DNA from: Nevskia sp.
GTDB taxonomy: Bacteria > Pseudomonadota > Gammaproteobacteria > Nevskiales > Nevskiaceae
Assembly: GCF_023266035.1 (NCBI RefSeq)
Contig: NZ_JAHFRY010000023.1
Span: 1-39,262 of the forward strand
Length of the DNA stretch: 39,262 nucleotides
Direction of reading: 5' to 3'
In this document: positions 32,643-39,262 of the stretch, piece by piece
Layout of the letters: every line of letters begins with the position of its first letter
Position numbering within the stretch: position 1 is the first letter of the stretch
The notes under the pieces: generated by a model
What the model was told of the DNA's origin: nothing
Database searches by the model: none
What the model saw: the letters and a program-made list of their open reading frames with translations, nothing else
Position numbers and translations under genes: made by a program

Positions 32643-32920
32643 CGTTTCCGAAGACAGTCGGCCAACGTCTATTCCCGCGATCGCCGGCGATCTTCCATCA
32701 GAGCAGCCGTGCTGCTTGATGGGGCGCCTTATTCCGGCGCGAAACCTGCTTATGCAATTATCAACCAGTAGATTCAGACAAGGGTTAAAGGCCATTTTCT
32801 GCGCATCAGCCTTGCTCGATATAACTCGATCGCAGGTGCCTAGCGGCAACATTTAATTATTAGGTCATACCGATATAACAAGCGGCCTCGCATACTTCCT
32901 CATCTGCAGATTGGAATCCC
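32643..32920 (+). promoter_or_regulatory. Upstream region of the FAD-protein gene, partly AT-rich
   Basis: A hairpin CATCAGAGCAGC-CGT-GCTGCTTGATG (one bulged base) lies near 32696-32721. TTATTCC at 32729-32735 and the AT-rich run around 32848-32880 (TTTAATTATTAGG) follow. The AT-rich character, rare in this window, recurs before the molbindin gene. No gene is seen here. Confidence 0.35.
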
Positions 32921-34384
32921 ATGTCGACCTCGAACACTGACGCACGCTGTCCAGCAGTCGCCATCATCGGGGCCGGCTTCAGCGGCACGATGGTCGCCGT
33001 CAACCTGCTTCGCGAAGCGACTGGCCCGCTGAGAGTCATCCTGATCGAACGCGCCGACGCGGCCGGTCTTGGCGTGGCCTATCGCGAGCAGCCGGACTGT
33101 CATCTGCTCAACGTGCGTGCCGAAGGCATGAGCGCGTTCCCGGATCAGCCTTCGCACTTTCTGAAGTGGCTCGCCGAACATCGCGGCGACGAAGCCCTGG
33201 TCAACCCGGCCGCGTTCCTGCCGCGTCGTCTCTATGGCGTCTACCTGCGTTCGATCCTCGCCGAAGCCGCTGCCACCTCGCGGCGCGACGTGCGCCTGGA
33301 ACTGGTGCATGACGAGGTGCTCGGCGTTGCCGCCAGCGAGCGTGAAATCCGCCTGCGCTTGGCCAAGGGCAACCCGATCACCGCGCAGCGCGTGGTGCTG
33401 GCGATGGGCAACCCCGGCCCGGCTGATCCGCCGGCCGATGATCCATCCTTCTATTCGAGTCCGCTGTACCAGAGCCACGCCTGGTCCACGCATGGTTTGA
33501 TCTCGGTGCGTCACGACGATGCCGTGCTGCTGATCGGCTCCGGCCTGACCACCTTGGACTGGCTGGCCGCTCTGCATGAGCGCGGCCACCGCGGGCCGAT
33601 CCATGTCGTCTCGCGGCGCGGCCTGCTGCCGCGCGCGCATGCGGTGGCGCCCCGGCATGTGCTGAGCTTCGATCTGTTCGCGGTGCCGCCGACGGTGCGC
33701 CAGCTGATGCGCGTGATCCGCCACGAGATCGATACGGTGATCGCCGAAGGCGGCGACTGGCGCTCGGTGATGGATGCGCTGCGCCCGCACGGCCAGCGCC
33801 TGTGGCAGCGTCTGTCGCGCCCGGAGCAGCAGCGCTTCCTGCGCCATGCCCGCACCTACTGGGACATCCACCGCCATCGCGCGGCGCCGCGCATCGTCGA
33901 GACCGTCAACCGGCTGACCGAGCGCGGTCAGCTCGAAGTGCTGGCCGCTCGGCCGGTCAGCTACGCGGACAACGGCGATGCTGTCGAGGTGCAACTGCGC
34001 ACCCGCGGCGGCAAACAGACGATCACCCTCACCGTGCAGAGAGTCGTCAACTGCACCGGCCCGGACAGCAACTACCGGCGCCTGAACCATCCACTGCTGC
34101 AGTCACTGCGCGAACAGGGACTGGCGACCGTCGACACGCTGGGCCTGGGCCTGGAAACCGACGCTGCCGGCGGTCTGGTCGAGCGCGATGGCCGCGCCTC
34201 GGCACGCATCTTCACCTTGGGCCCGACCCGCAAGGGCGAGCTTTGGGAAACTACCGCCGTGCCGGAGATCCGCGGCCAGGCACAGAGCCTGGCGCGGCAT
34301 CTGCTGAGCGTCATCGACGCCGCACAACCTTCTCGTCGCGAACCCGCGAACGAGCCGCTGCTGGCGGTGCTGCACGCCGGCTGA
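32921..34384 (+). CDS. FAD/NAD(P)-binding protein (NAD_binding_9-type)
   Basis: A 487-residue flavoprotein-like protein. The N-terminal dinucleotide motif is GAGFSG (17-22) in AIIGAGFSGTMVAVNLL, followed by LIERADAAGLGVAY and HLLNVRAEGMSAFPDQPSHFLKWL, features of the PF13454 group. A second nucleotide-binding segment is LLIGSGLTTLDWLAALH near residue 205. A late motif, VVNCTGPDSNY, ends the FAD fold. Members are related to flavin monooxygenases and HpnW/YdhS-like oxidoreductases, but few have known reactions. It is followed by a T-rich terminator, so it is a single-gene unit upstream of the molbindin-CysB group. A role in sulfur metabolism is inferred only from neighbours. Confidence 0.88.
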   Translation: MSTSNTDARCPAVAIIGAGFSGTMVAVNLLREATGPLRVILIERADAAGLGVAYREQPDCHLLNVRAEGMSAFPDQPSHFLKWLAEHRGDEALVNPAAFLPRRLYGVYLRSILAEAAATSRRDVRLELVHDEVLGVAASEREIRLRLAKGNPITAQRVVLAMGNPGPADPPADDPSFYSSPLYQSHAWSTHGLISVRHDDAVLLIGSGLTTLDWLAALHERGHRGPIHVVSRRGLLPRAHAVAPRHVLSFDLFAVPPTVRQLMRVIRHEIDTVIAEGGDWRSVMDALRPHGQRLWQRLSRPEQQRFLRHARTYWDIHRHRAAPRIVETVNRLTERGQLEVLAARPVSYADNGDAVEVQLRTRGGKQTITLTVQRVVNCTGPDSNYRRLNHPLLQSLREQGLATVDTLGLGLETDAAGGLVERDGRASARIFTLGPTRKGELWETTAVPEIRGQAQSLARHLLSVIDAAQPSRREPANEPLLAVLHAG

Positions 34385-34452
34385 AGCTGCTGGCTGCCGC
34401 CTTTCCACAGACTCGGGAAGGCTGCAGCACACCTTGCTGATTGTGAACAACG

Positions 34453-34485
34453 ACGCCCGGCGCGAAATCTCGCCCGGGCGTTTTT
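34453..34485 (+). terminator. Intrinsic terminator after the FAD-protein gene
   Basis: ACGCCCGG (34453-34460) pairs with CCGGGCGT (34474-34481), with an inner GCGA/TCGC extension, and is followed by five T residues. A classical rho-independent layout 69 bp past the stop. Confidence 0.85.
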
Positions 34486-34493
34486 CGCCGCCC

Positions 34494-34549
34494 TTATTCC
34501 ATAAATTGATATATAAAAATTCCTTTATATTTCTTTATTGAATATCAAT
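34494..34549 (+). promoter_or_regulatory. AT-rich promoter/operator region of the molbindin gene
   Basis: The most AT-rich stretch of the window, beginning with TTATTCC (34494-34500) and flanked by the inverted repeat ATTGATAT (34505-34512) / ATATCAAT (34542-34549). CysB-activated sulfur-starvation promoters are often AT-rich, and cysB lies 1 kb downstream, so CysB control is a reasonable but untested idea. No exact -35/-10 pair is assigned. Confidence 0.45.
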
Positions 34550-34601
34550 CGCCCCGTACAGTCTCGTTCCGTTATCAACCACCGCGTTGCAGGAGCGAGT
34601 C

Positions 34602-34817
34602 ATGGTCATCCACGCGATCAATAGCAGAAACCAAATTCCCGGCCGGATCGTCGAGATCGTGCTCGGCCCAGTGGTGTCCGAAGTCGATGTCGAGACCGAG
34701 TCCGGCATCGTCACCTCGATCGTCACCACCCGTTCGATCAAGAGCCTGAACCTGCAGGTGGGCACCGAAGTGCTGGCTGTGTTCAAGGCCACGGAAGTGA
34801 TGCTCGCGAAGATCTGA
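34602..34817 (+). CDS. Molbindin (Mop/TOBE domain) protein, SsuF-like
   Basis: A 71-residue single-TOBE molbindin, the usual length for Mop proteins. Marks are INSRNQIPGRIVEIVLGPVVSEVDVE, IVTTRSIKSLNLQVGTEVLAVFKATEVMLA. ATG 34602 follows AGGAG; an earlier start is rejected. Mop proteins bind molybdate as hexamers. In Pseudomonas putida a molbindin of this kind (SsuF) belongs to the ssu operon and is needed for organosulfur use. Here it is 47 bp ahead of an amidotransferase-like gene and near cysB, with no molybdate transporter in view. So a sulfur-linked role is more likely than plain molybdate storage, by context. Confidence 0.92.
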   Translation: MVIHAINSRNQIPGRIVEIVLGPVVSEVDVETESGIVTSIVTTRSIKSLNLQVGTEVLAVFKATEVMLAKI

Positions 34818-34863
34818 GCCCGTCTTAATCGGCCTTCTTCCCTCGCTACCGAGCACCGCGCCC

Positions 34864-35475
34864 ATGTGCCTGATCATCCACCAGCCTGAAGAACATACGA
34901 CGCCCATCGAGCTGCTGCGCTCGGCGGCCGAGTACAACCCGGACGGTTTCGGCTTCATGGGTTTCGACGCCTTCGGCAAGCTGCGCATCGAGCGCAGCGC
35001 CAATGCCGATGTGGCGCTCGCCACCCGGCTGGCCGAGGAATTCGCCGGGCGCAACTGCGCGTTCCACTTCCGGCGGCGCACGCGCGGTTCTTCACATGTC
35101 GAGAACCTGCATCCGTTCAAGATCGCGCCCGGTCTTTATCTGATGCACAACGGCACCGCGAAGGTCGAGATCCGCCAGGCCGGGCGCTCGGACACCTGGC
35201 ATCTGGTGCACGACTACCTGGCGCCGTTCCTGAGCAGCCGGCGGAAGCTGATCTACGACCGCGCCTTCCGCCACATCCTCGATGCCTGGCTGGGGCCGCA
35301 GAACCGCATCGTCTTTCTCGATGAAGCCGAAGGCCGCATCGAGCTGCTGCATCGCGCCGATGGCTACGACTGGAACGGCCTGTGGCTCAGCAACACGCGC
35401 TGGGTCGATCGCAGCCTGCTGTCGCTGGCCGGCCATGACGGCGTCTATCGCGCGACCGAGGCTTCGTTCTGCTGA
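34864..35475 (+). CDS. Class II glutamine amidotransferase-like (Ntn) protein
   Basis: A 203-residue protein beginning Met-Cys (MCLIIHQP), so removal of Met would expose Cys as the N-terminal nucleophile; this supports the chosen start. Class-II GATase features are YNPDGFGFMGF (residues 20-30), HFRRRTRGS and ENLHPF, and LYLMHNGTAKVEI (the glutamine-site region). Compared with YafJ-like proteins (~255 aa) it is short and carries no synthetase domain. The nitrogen or peptide substrate is unknown. It lies between the molbindin gene (46 bp upstream) and cysB (78 bp downstream) in the same direction, pointing to a shared operon. Confidence 0.83.
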   Translation: MCLIIHQPEEHTTPIELLRSAAEYNPDGFGFMGFDAFGKLRIERSANADVALATRLAEEFAGRNCAFHFRRRTRGSSHVENLHPFKIAPGLYLMHNGTAKVEIRQAGRSDTWHLVHDYLAPFLSSRRKLIYDRAFRHILDAWLGPQNRIVFLDEAEGRIELLHRADGYDWNGLWLSNTRWVDRSLLSLAGHDGVYRATEASFC

Positions 35476-35553
35476 ACGAGAAATCGACGTTCTGCTGAAG
35501 GGCAAGCAAGCCCTGCTGAAAAACCATAACGATCAAGAATCAAGGGAAGCGTC

Positions 35554-36549
35554 ATGAAACTCCGTCAACTGCATTACGTGCAGGAAATCTCCAAGCGCGG
35601 CCTGAGCGTCACCGCCGCCGCCGATGCACTGTTCACTTCGCAGCCAGGCGTATCGAAACAGGTGCGCCTGCTCGAAGACGAGCTGGGCGTCGACATCTTC
35701 GTGCGCAATGGCAAGCACATCTCCGAGATCACGCCGGCCGGCAAGCGCATCCTCGAATACACGGCACGCCTGCTGCTGGAAGCCGACAACATCCGCAACA
35801 TCGCCGCCGAATTCCGGACCGCCGACCGCGGCGATCTGAGTGTGGCCACCACGCACACGCAGGCGCGCTATGCGCTGCCGCCGGTGATCAGCGGCTTCCG
35901 CCAGGCCTGGTCGCAGGTGGCCCTGCATCTGCATCAGGGCAGCCCGCCGCAGATCGCCAAGATGGCCGTTGAAGGCACTGCCGATTTCGCCATCGCCACC
36001 GAAGCGCTGGAGCACTTCGACGAGCTGGTGATGCTGCCCTGCTACCACTGGAATCGCAGCATCCTGGTGCCGCCGACCCACGCGCTCGCACTGCGTTATC
36101 GCGACAAGCCGCAAGAGCTGACCTTGGAAGCGATCGCCGAACATCCGGTGATCACCTACACCTTCGGCTTCACCGGCCGCTCGAAGCTCGACCAGGCCTT
36201 TGCCGCCCAGGGCCTGAAGCCCGACGTGGTGCTGACGGCGGTCGATGCCGACGTCATCAAGACCTATGTCCGGCTCGGGCTGGGCATCGGCATCGTTGCT
36301 TCGATGTCGTATGACGAAACGCTTGATGCCGATCTGGTCAGCCTGCCGGTCGATCATCTGTTCGAGCCGAGCACCACGCACATCGGCTTCCGCCAGGGCA
36401 TGTTCCTGCGCGGCTTCATGTTCGATTTCATCCAGCGCTTCGCACCGCACCTGACCCGCGAACTGGTCGAGGCGGTTGCCGCTATCCCCGATGCCGAGAC
36501 GCGCCGCCGTCTCGTGCAGGAACGCATTCCCAAACTCCAGCAACGTTAA
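35554..36549 (+). CDS. cysB: LysR-type regulator CysB
   Basis: A 331-residue LysR-type activator that matches E. coli CysB almost motif by motif from memory. The N-terminal HTH is MKLRQLHYVQEISKRGLSVT with TSQPGVSKQVRLLEDELGVDIF. The effector domain has ATTHTQARYALPPVI, LHLHQGSPPQIA, MLPCYHWNRSI, TYTFGFTGRS and TDADVIKTYVRLGLG-like DADVIKTYVRLGLGIGIVASM, then FLRGFMFDFIQRFAPHLTREL. CysB activates sulfate assimilation and sulfur-starvation genes with N-acetylserine as inducer; the threonines of the HTQARY loop that contact the ligand are kept. The upstream small genes and the TonB receptor 6 bp downstream are probable co-transcribed or target genes. Confidence 0.96.
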   Translation: MKLRQLHYVQEISKRGLSVTAAADALFTSQPGVSKQVRLLEDELGVDIFVRNGKHISEITPAGKRILEYTARLLLEADNIRNIAAEFRTADRGDLSVATTHTQARYALPPVISGFRQAWSQVALHLHQGSPPQIAKMAVEGTADFAIATEALEHFDELVMLPCYHWNRSILVPPTHALALRYRDKPQELTLEAIAEHPVITYTFGFTGRSKLDQAFAAQGLKPDVVLTAVDADVIKTYVRLGLGIGIVASMSYDETLDADLVSLPVDHLFEPSTTHIGFRQGMFLRGFMFDFIQRFAPHLTRELVEAVAAIPDAETRRRLVQERIPKLQQR

Positions 36550-36555
36550 AGCGCG

Positions 36556-39009
36556 ATGAACACCCTTCGAACCCTTGTTTCCGCTGCCACGCTTGGCAGC
36601 TTCGTCGCCCCCTGGGTCCCGTCGCTGGCGCAGGAGCCTGTCGATCCGGTCACGGCCGCCCCAGCAGCTGATGCAGCACCCGCTGCAGAACCAGTCCCAG
36701 CCGTGACCGCAACGGCAAGCCCGACTACCGTCGCGCCGGACGTTGCCCGCATCGAAGAGATCGTGGTCACCGCCACTCGCCGCAACGGCTACATCGATGA
36801 CATCCCGGCTTCGATCAGCGCTTATGGCGGCGAAGATCTCAAGGCCGTCGGCGTGCGCGATACCCGTGATCTGTCGAAGCTGGTGGCCGGCTTCACGGCG
36901 GCGGATTCCGGCTTCAACACGCCGATCTACACCTTGCGTGGCGTCGGTTTCGCCGATTCCAGCTTCGCCAACCAGTCGACCGTCGGCGTCTATCTCGACG
37001 AAGTCGCCCTGCCCTATCCGGTGATGACCAAGGGCCCGAATCTCGACCTGCGCCGGGTCGAAGTGCTGAAGGGGCCGCAGGGCACCTTGTACGGCCGCAA
37101 CTCCACGGGCGGCACGATCAACTACATCGCCAACAAGCCGACCAAGGACTTCGCGGCCGGTATCGAAGCAACCGGCAGCAGCTACGGCCGATTCGATACC
37201 GAAGGCTTTGTCAGCGGCCCGATCACCGACAAGCTGCGGGTCCGCCTCGCCGGCTCCTTGAGCGAATCGCAGACCGGCTGGCAGACCAGCAACACGCGGC
37301 CGGATGACCGGCTCGGCAAGATCTCCAAGCGTGCTGCGCGCGGTATCGCCGACTGGGATGTGATCGAGGACGTCTCGGTGCGCCTGGCCGTGTCCGGCTG
37401 GATCGACAAGAGCGAGCCGCAGGCGCCGTACGCAGTCGACATTCGGCCGCAGAACCCGCTGGTGCCCGGCAATGCCTCGATCTCGCCACGCCTGCGCGAT
37501 TACCCGCTGATCCCGAACAACAACAGCAACAAGGTCGGCGACTGGAATCCCGATGGCGGCTTCGGCCTCAACGATAACTTCTGGAACGCCACCCTGCGGC
37601 CGCAGTGGAACATCAACGAGGACCTCAAGCTGATCGGCCTGTTCGCCTACTCGCAGGTGCGTTCCGATGGCTCGGCGCTGCCGCAGGGCGGCACCGATCT
37701 GGAGAACATCGATCAGTTCCTGACCGGCAACATCCGCACCGTCTCCGGTGAAGTGCGACTGGAAGGCACCATCGGCAGCAGCGCCGACTGGCTGGTCGGC
37801 GTCAATTCCAACTACGACGAATACGGCATCGTCAGCGAAGGCCGTGGCTCGGAAAACAGTCTGAACTTCCCGCTGTTCGGCTTGACGCCGCCGCTGTTCA
37901 CGCCGCTGGTGCTGAACCGCGGCTCGGCACGCGGCGATGGCCAGATCCGTTCCAACGGCGCCTTCGCCGATGCTTCCTGGGCGTTCATCGAAACGCTGAA
38001 GCTCACCGCCGGCGTCCGTTACTCGCGTGAAGCGCAGGCCTACAGCGGCTGTACTTACGAGAACGCCGACAACGATTCGATCATTCCACTGTCGACGCTA
38101 TTCACCGTCGCCAGCCTCGCCCGTGGCGGCAATTCCATCGTTCGAGCTGGCGAGTGCGGCAGCGTCGACGCCGACGGCAACACCGGCCTGTACAGCGATC
38201 ATCTGAAGCAGGACAACATCTCCTATCGCGGCGTGCTCAGCTGGACACCGATCAAGGACACGCTGTTCTACGGCTCGTACACGCGCGGCTTCAAGTCCGG
38301 CGGCTTCCCGACCGTGTTCTCGGTCGATCAGGCCAGCCTGGCGCCGGTGGTCCAGGAGCGGCTCGATGCCTATGAAGTCGGCGCCAAGCTCGGCCTGTTC
38401 GACAACCGGGTGCAGATCAACAGCGCGGCGTTCTATTACGACTACAAGAACAAGCAGCTGCTGACCTATTTCAGCGACCCGATCTTCGGCAACCTGCAGT
38501 ATCTGCAGAACGTACCGAAGTCCCGCGTCGAAGGCGGCGAGATCACCGCCACCTGGCTGCCGATCAAGAACCTGAACCTGACCGCCCTCGGTTCCTATGT
38601 CCGCACCAAGGTCATCGAGTTCGTCGGCCAGACCGCCACCGGCGACGACTTCGATTTCGCCGGCCGGCCGTTCAACTACGCACCGCATCTGCAAGGCAGC
38701 CTGCTGGCGAACTACACGTTCACCATCGACAACTCGCTGAACGTGTCGCCCGGTGTGGTCTGGACCCACACCGGCGAAACCAACTCGACGCTGGAAGGCG
38801 ATCCGGTCTTCAAGCTCAACGAACACCAGATCATCGACCTGCGCCTCGGCTTCTCGGCTCCGGGCCAGCAATGGCAGGTCACCGCCTTTGTCCGCAACCT
38901 GACCAACGAGTTCTACCGCGCCTCGGTGGTCAACCTCGGCGACACGGCCTTTGCTTACGCCGGTCAGCCGCGCATCGTTGGGGTGACCTTCAGCTACGAC
39001 ATTCGCTGA
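36556..39009 (+). CDS. TonB-dependent outer-membrane receptor
   Basis: An 817-residue receptor. A signal peptide ends near residue 25 (SLAQEP), followed by an Ala/Pro linker, the TonB box EEIVVTATRR (67-76), a plug domain (IPASISAYGGEDL, LRGVGF, DEVALPYPVM, EVLKGPQGTLYGRNSTGGTINY) and a 22-strand barrel with FYGSYTRGFKSGGFP and ending VTFSYDIR. The plug motif GPQGTLYGRNSTGG is of the type common in sphingomonad-like and oligotroph receptors. It starts 6 bp after cysB, so both are probably one transcript. By context it may import an organosulfur compound rather than an iron chelate. No iron-related genes are nearby; the ligand is unknown. Confidence 0.95.
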   Translation: MNTLRTLVSAATLGSFVAPWVPSLAQEPVDPVTAAPAADAAPAAEPVPAVTATASPTTVAPDVARIEEIVVTATRRNGYIDDIPASISAYGGEDLKAVGVRDTRDLSKLVAGFTAADSGFNTPIYTLRGVGFADSSFANQSTVGVYLDEVALPYPVMTKGPNLDLRRVEVLKGPQGTLYGRNSTGGTINYIANKPTKDFAAGIEATGSSYGRFDTEGFVSGPITDKLRVRLAGSLSESQTGWQTSNTRPDDRLGKISKRAARGIADWDVIEDVSVRLAVSGWIDKSEPQAPYAVDIRPQNPLVPGNASISPRLRDYPLIPNNNSNKVGDWNPDGGFGLNDNFWNATLRPQWNINEDLKLIGLFAYSQVRSDGSALPQGGTDLENIDQFLTGNIRTVSGEVRLEGTIGSSADWLVGVNSNYDEYGIVSEGRGSENSLNFPLFGLTPPLFTPLVLNRGSARGDGQIRSNGAFADASWAFIETLKLTAGVRYSREAQAYSGCTYENADNDSIIPLSTLFTVASLARGGNSIVRAGECGSVDADGNTGLYSDHLKQDNISYRGVLSWTPIKDTLFYGSYTRGFKSGGFPTVFSVDQASLAPVVQERLDAYEVGAKLGLFDNRVQINSAAFYYDYKNKQLLTYFSDPIFGNLQYLQNVPKSRVEGGEITATWLPIKNLNLTALGSYVRTKVIEFVGQTATGDDFDFAGRPFNYAPHLQGSLLANYTFTIDNSLNVSPGVVWTHTGETNSTLEGDPVFKLNEHQIIDLRLGFSAPGQQWQVTAFVRNLTNEFYRASVVNLGDTAFAYAGQPRIVGVTFSYDIR

Positions 39010-39019
39010 ACGCTGGCGC

Positions 39020-39116
39020 TGTTATTGATGCGGCCCCTTGATGTTGAACGTGGACCGGGCGCTCGATTCAGCATCCGCCTTGCCTGCGAAGTTCCGAAGG
39101 TGCCGCATCAATAACA
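39020..39116. repeat. 15-bp perfect inverted repeat spanning 97 bp
   Basis: TGTTATTGATGCGGC (39020-39034) is exactly inverted by GCCGCATCAATAACA (39102-39116). Inside it GATGTTGAA and TTCAGCATC can form a nested stem with one mismatch. It starts 11 bp past the TonB receptor stop and is followed by AAAAACAA. It may be a large terminator or a small inverted-repeat element. Confidence 0.65.
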
Positions 39117-39229
39117 AAAACAATGGTTTCTGCTTGAATCGACGTGACCCCATCTATTTGTTCGCTCACCGCTCAAGCAGCTCGCAAGTCATCAGGTCCA
39201 GTTACTCTCGAGACGGCTTTGTGCCAGTT

Positions 39230-39262
39230 ATGGCCATTACCATTCGGGATATACGGCCTCAA
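39230..39262 (+). CDS. Possible start of a further gene (cut by window edge)
   Basis: From ATG 39230 eleven codons are open to the window end, reading MAITIRDIRPQ, which resembles the beginning of GNAT acetyltransferases. No clear Shine-Dalgarno is seen. The reverse strand is also open here (ending LRAA* at about 39176), so the strand is uncertain. Confidence 0.25.
   Translation, partial: MAITIRDIRPQ

Noticed and set aside
1-39262. CRISPR arrays, tRNA/rRNA genes, prophage or IS transposase genes
   Set aside because: No regularly spaced direct repeats, tRNA cloverleaf, rRNA segment, integrase or transposase frame was seen on either strand.

Overview
The window is GC-rich and densely coded, apart from two short AT-rich promoter stretches near 32.85 and 34.5 kb. 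The clear CysB orthologue, the AceE-type (homodimeric) pyruvate dehydrogenase E1, the PbpG endopeptidase, and the wealth of aromatic and acyl-CoA catabolic genes point to an environmental gammaproteobacterium. A Nevskiales/Solimonadaceae-like organism is my best guess; this is inference and nothing here proves it.

Region 1 (1-15.7 kb) is a catabolic locus built around a divergent promoter at 5.88-6.05 kb. Leftward runs a tight operon: FAH-family hydrolase, small unknown protein, Rieske oxygenase alpha subunit, VanA-like Rieske oxygenase, FAD aromatic hydroxylase, and the first part of an SDR cut by the window edge. Rightward run a VOC-fold extradiol-type dioxygenase, an NTF2-like protein, AceE, an SDR, a MarR regulator behind a near-perfect 20-bp palindrome, a 6-TM protein, and a NorE/NorF-like pair. 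After these come a wrecked acyl-CoA dehydrogenase, about 0.5 kb of decayed sequence, an enoyl-CoA hydratase and a 4HBT thioesterase. Together they read as ring activation, ring cleavage and CoA-linked side-chain degradation. No ferredoxin, reductase, E2 or E3 gene is present, so those partners must be encoded elsewhere.

Region 2 (15.9-31.8 kb) is mixed chromosomal content. It holds a lipoprotein/beta-propeller pseudogene (two in-frame TAG codons and one frameshift), PbpG, a PQQ- and haem-dependent alcohol dehydrogenase, an OPT transporter, and a fused PD-(D/E)XK nuclease-XPD/DinG helicase. An acyl-CoA synthetase, Nudix hydrolase, BASS transporter, DUF599 membrane protein and acyl-CoA dehydrogenase follow. 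A symmetric GTAG-type REP pair lies between the convergent helicase and synthetase genes and supplies both stop codons.

Region 3 (32.1-39.3 kb) starts with an HU-like protein carrying a histone-like Lys/Ala tail and a strong terminator. Then come an FAD/NAD(P)-binding protein, a molbindin (Mop/SsuF-like), a short class-II glutamine amidotransferase-like protein, CysB and a TonB-dependent receptor. CysB next to an SsuF-like molbindin and a receptor suggests sulfur scavenging (organosulfur uptake or use). The receptor is followed by a 15-bp inverted repeat spanning 97 bp.

Best candidates for something undescribed: (i) the catabolic locus, with its embedded AceE and an orphan NorEF-like membrane module beside a 6-TM protein; (ii) the CysB-molbindin-amidotransferase-FAD protein-TonB receptor group.
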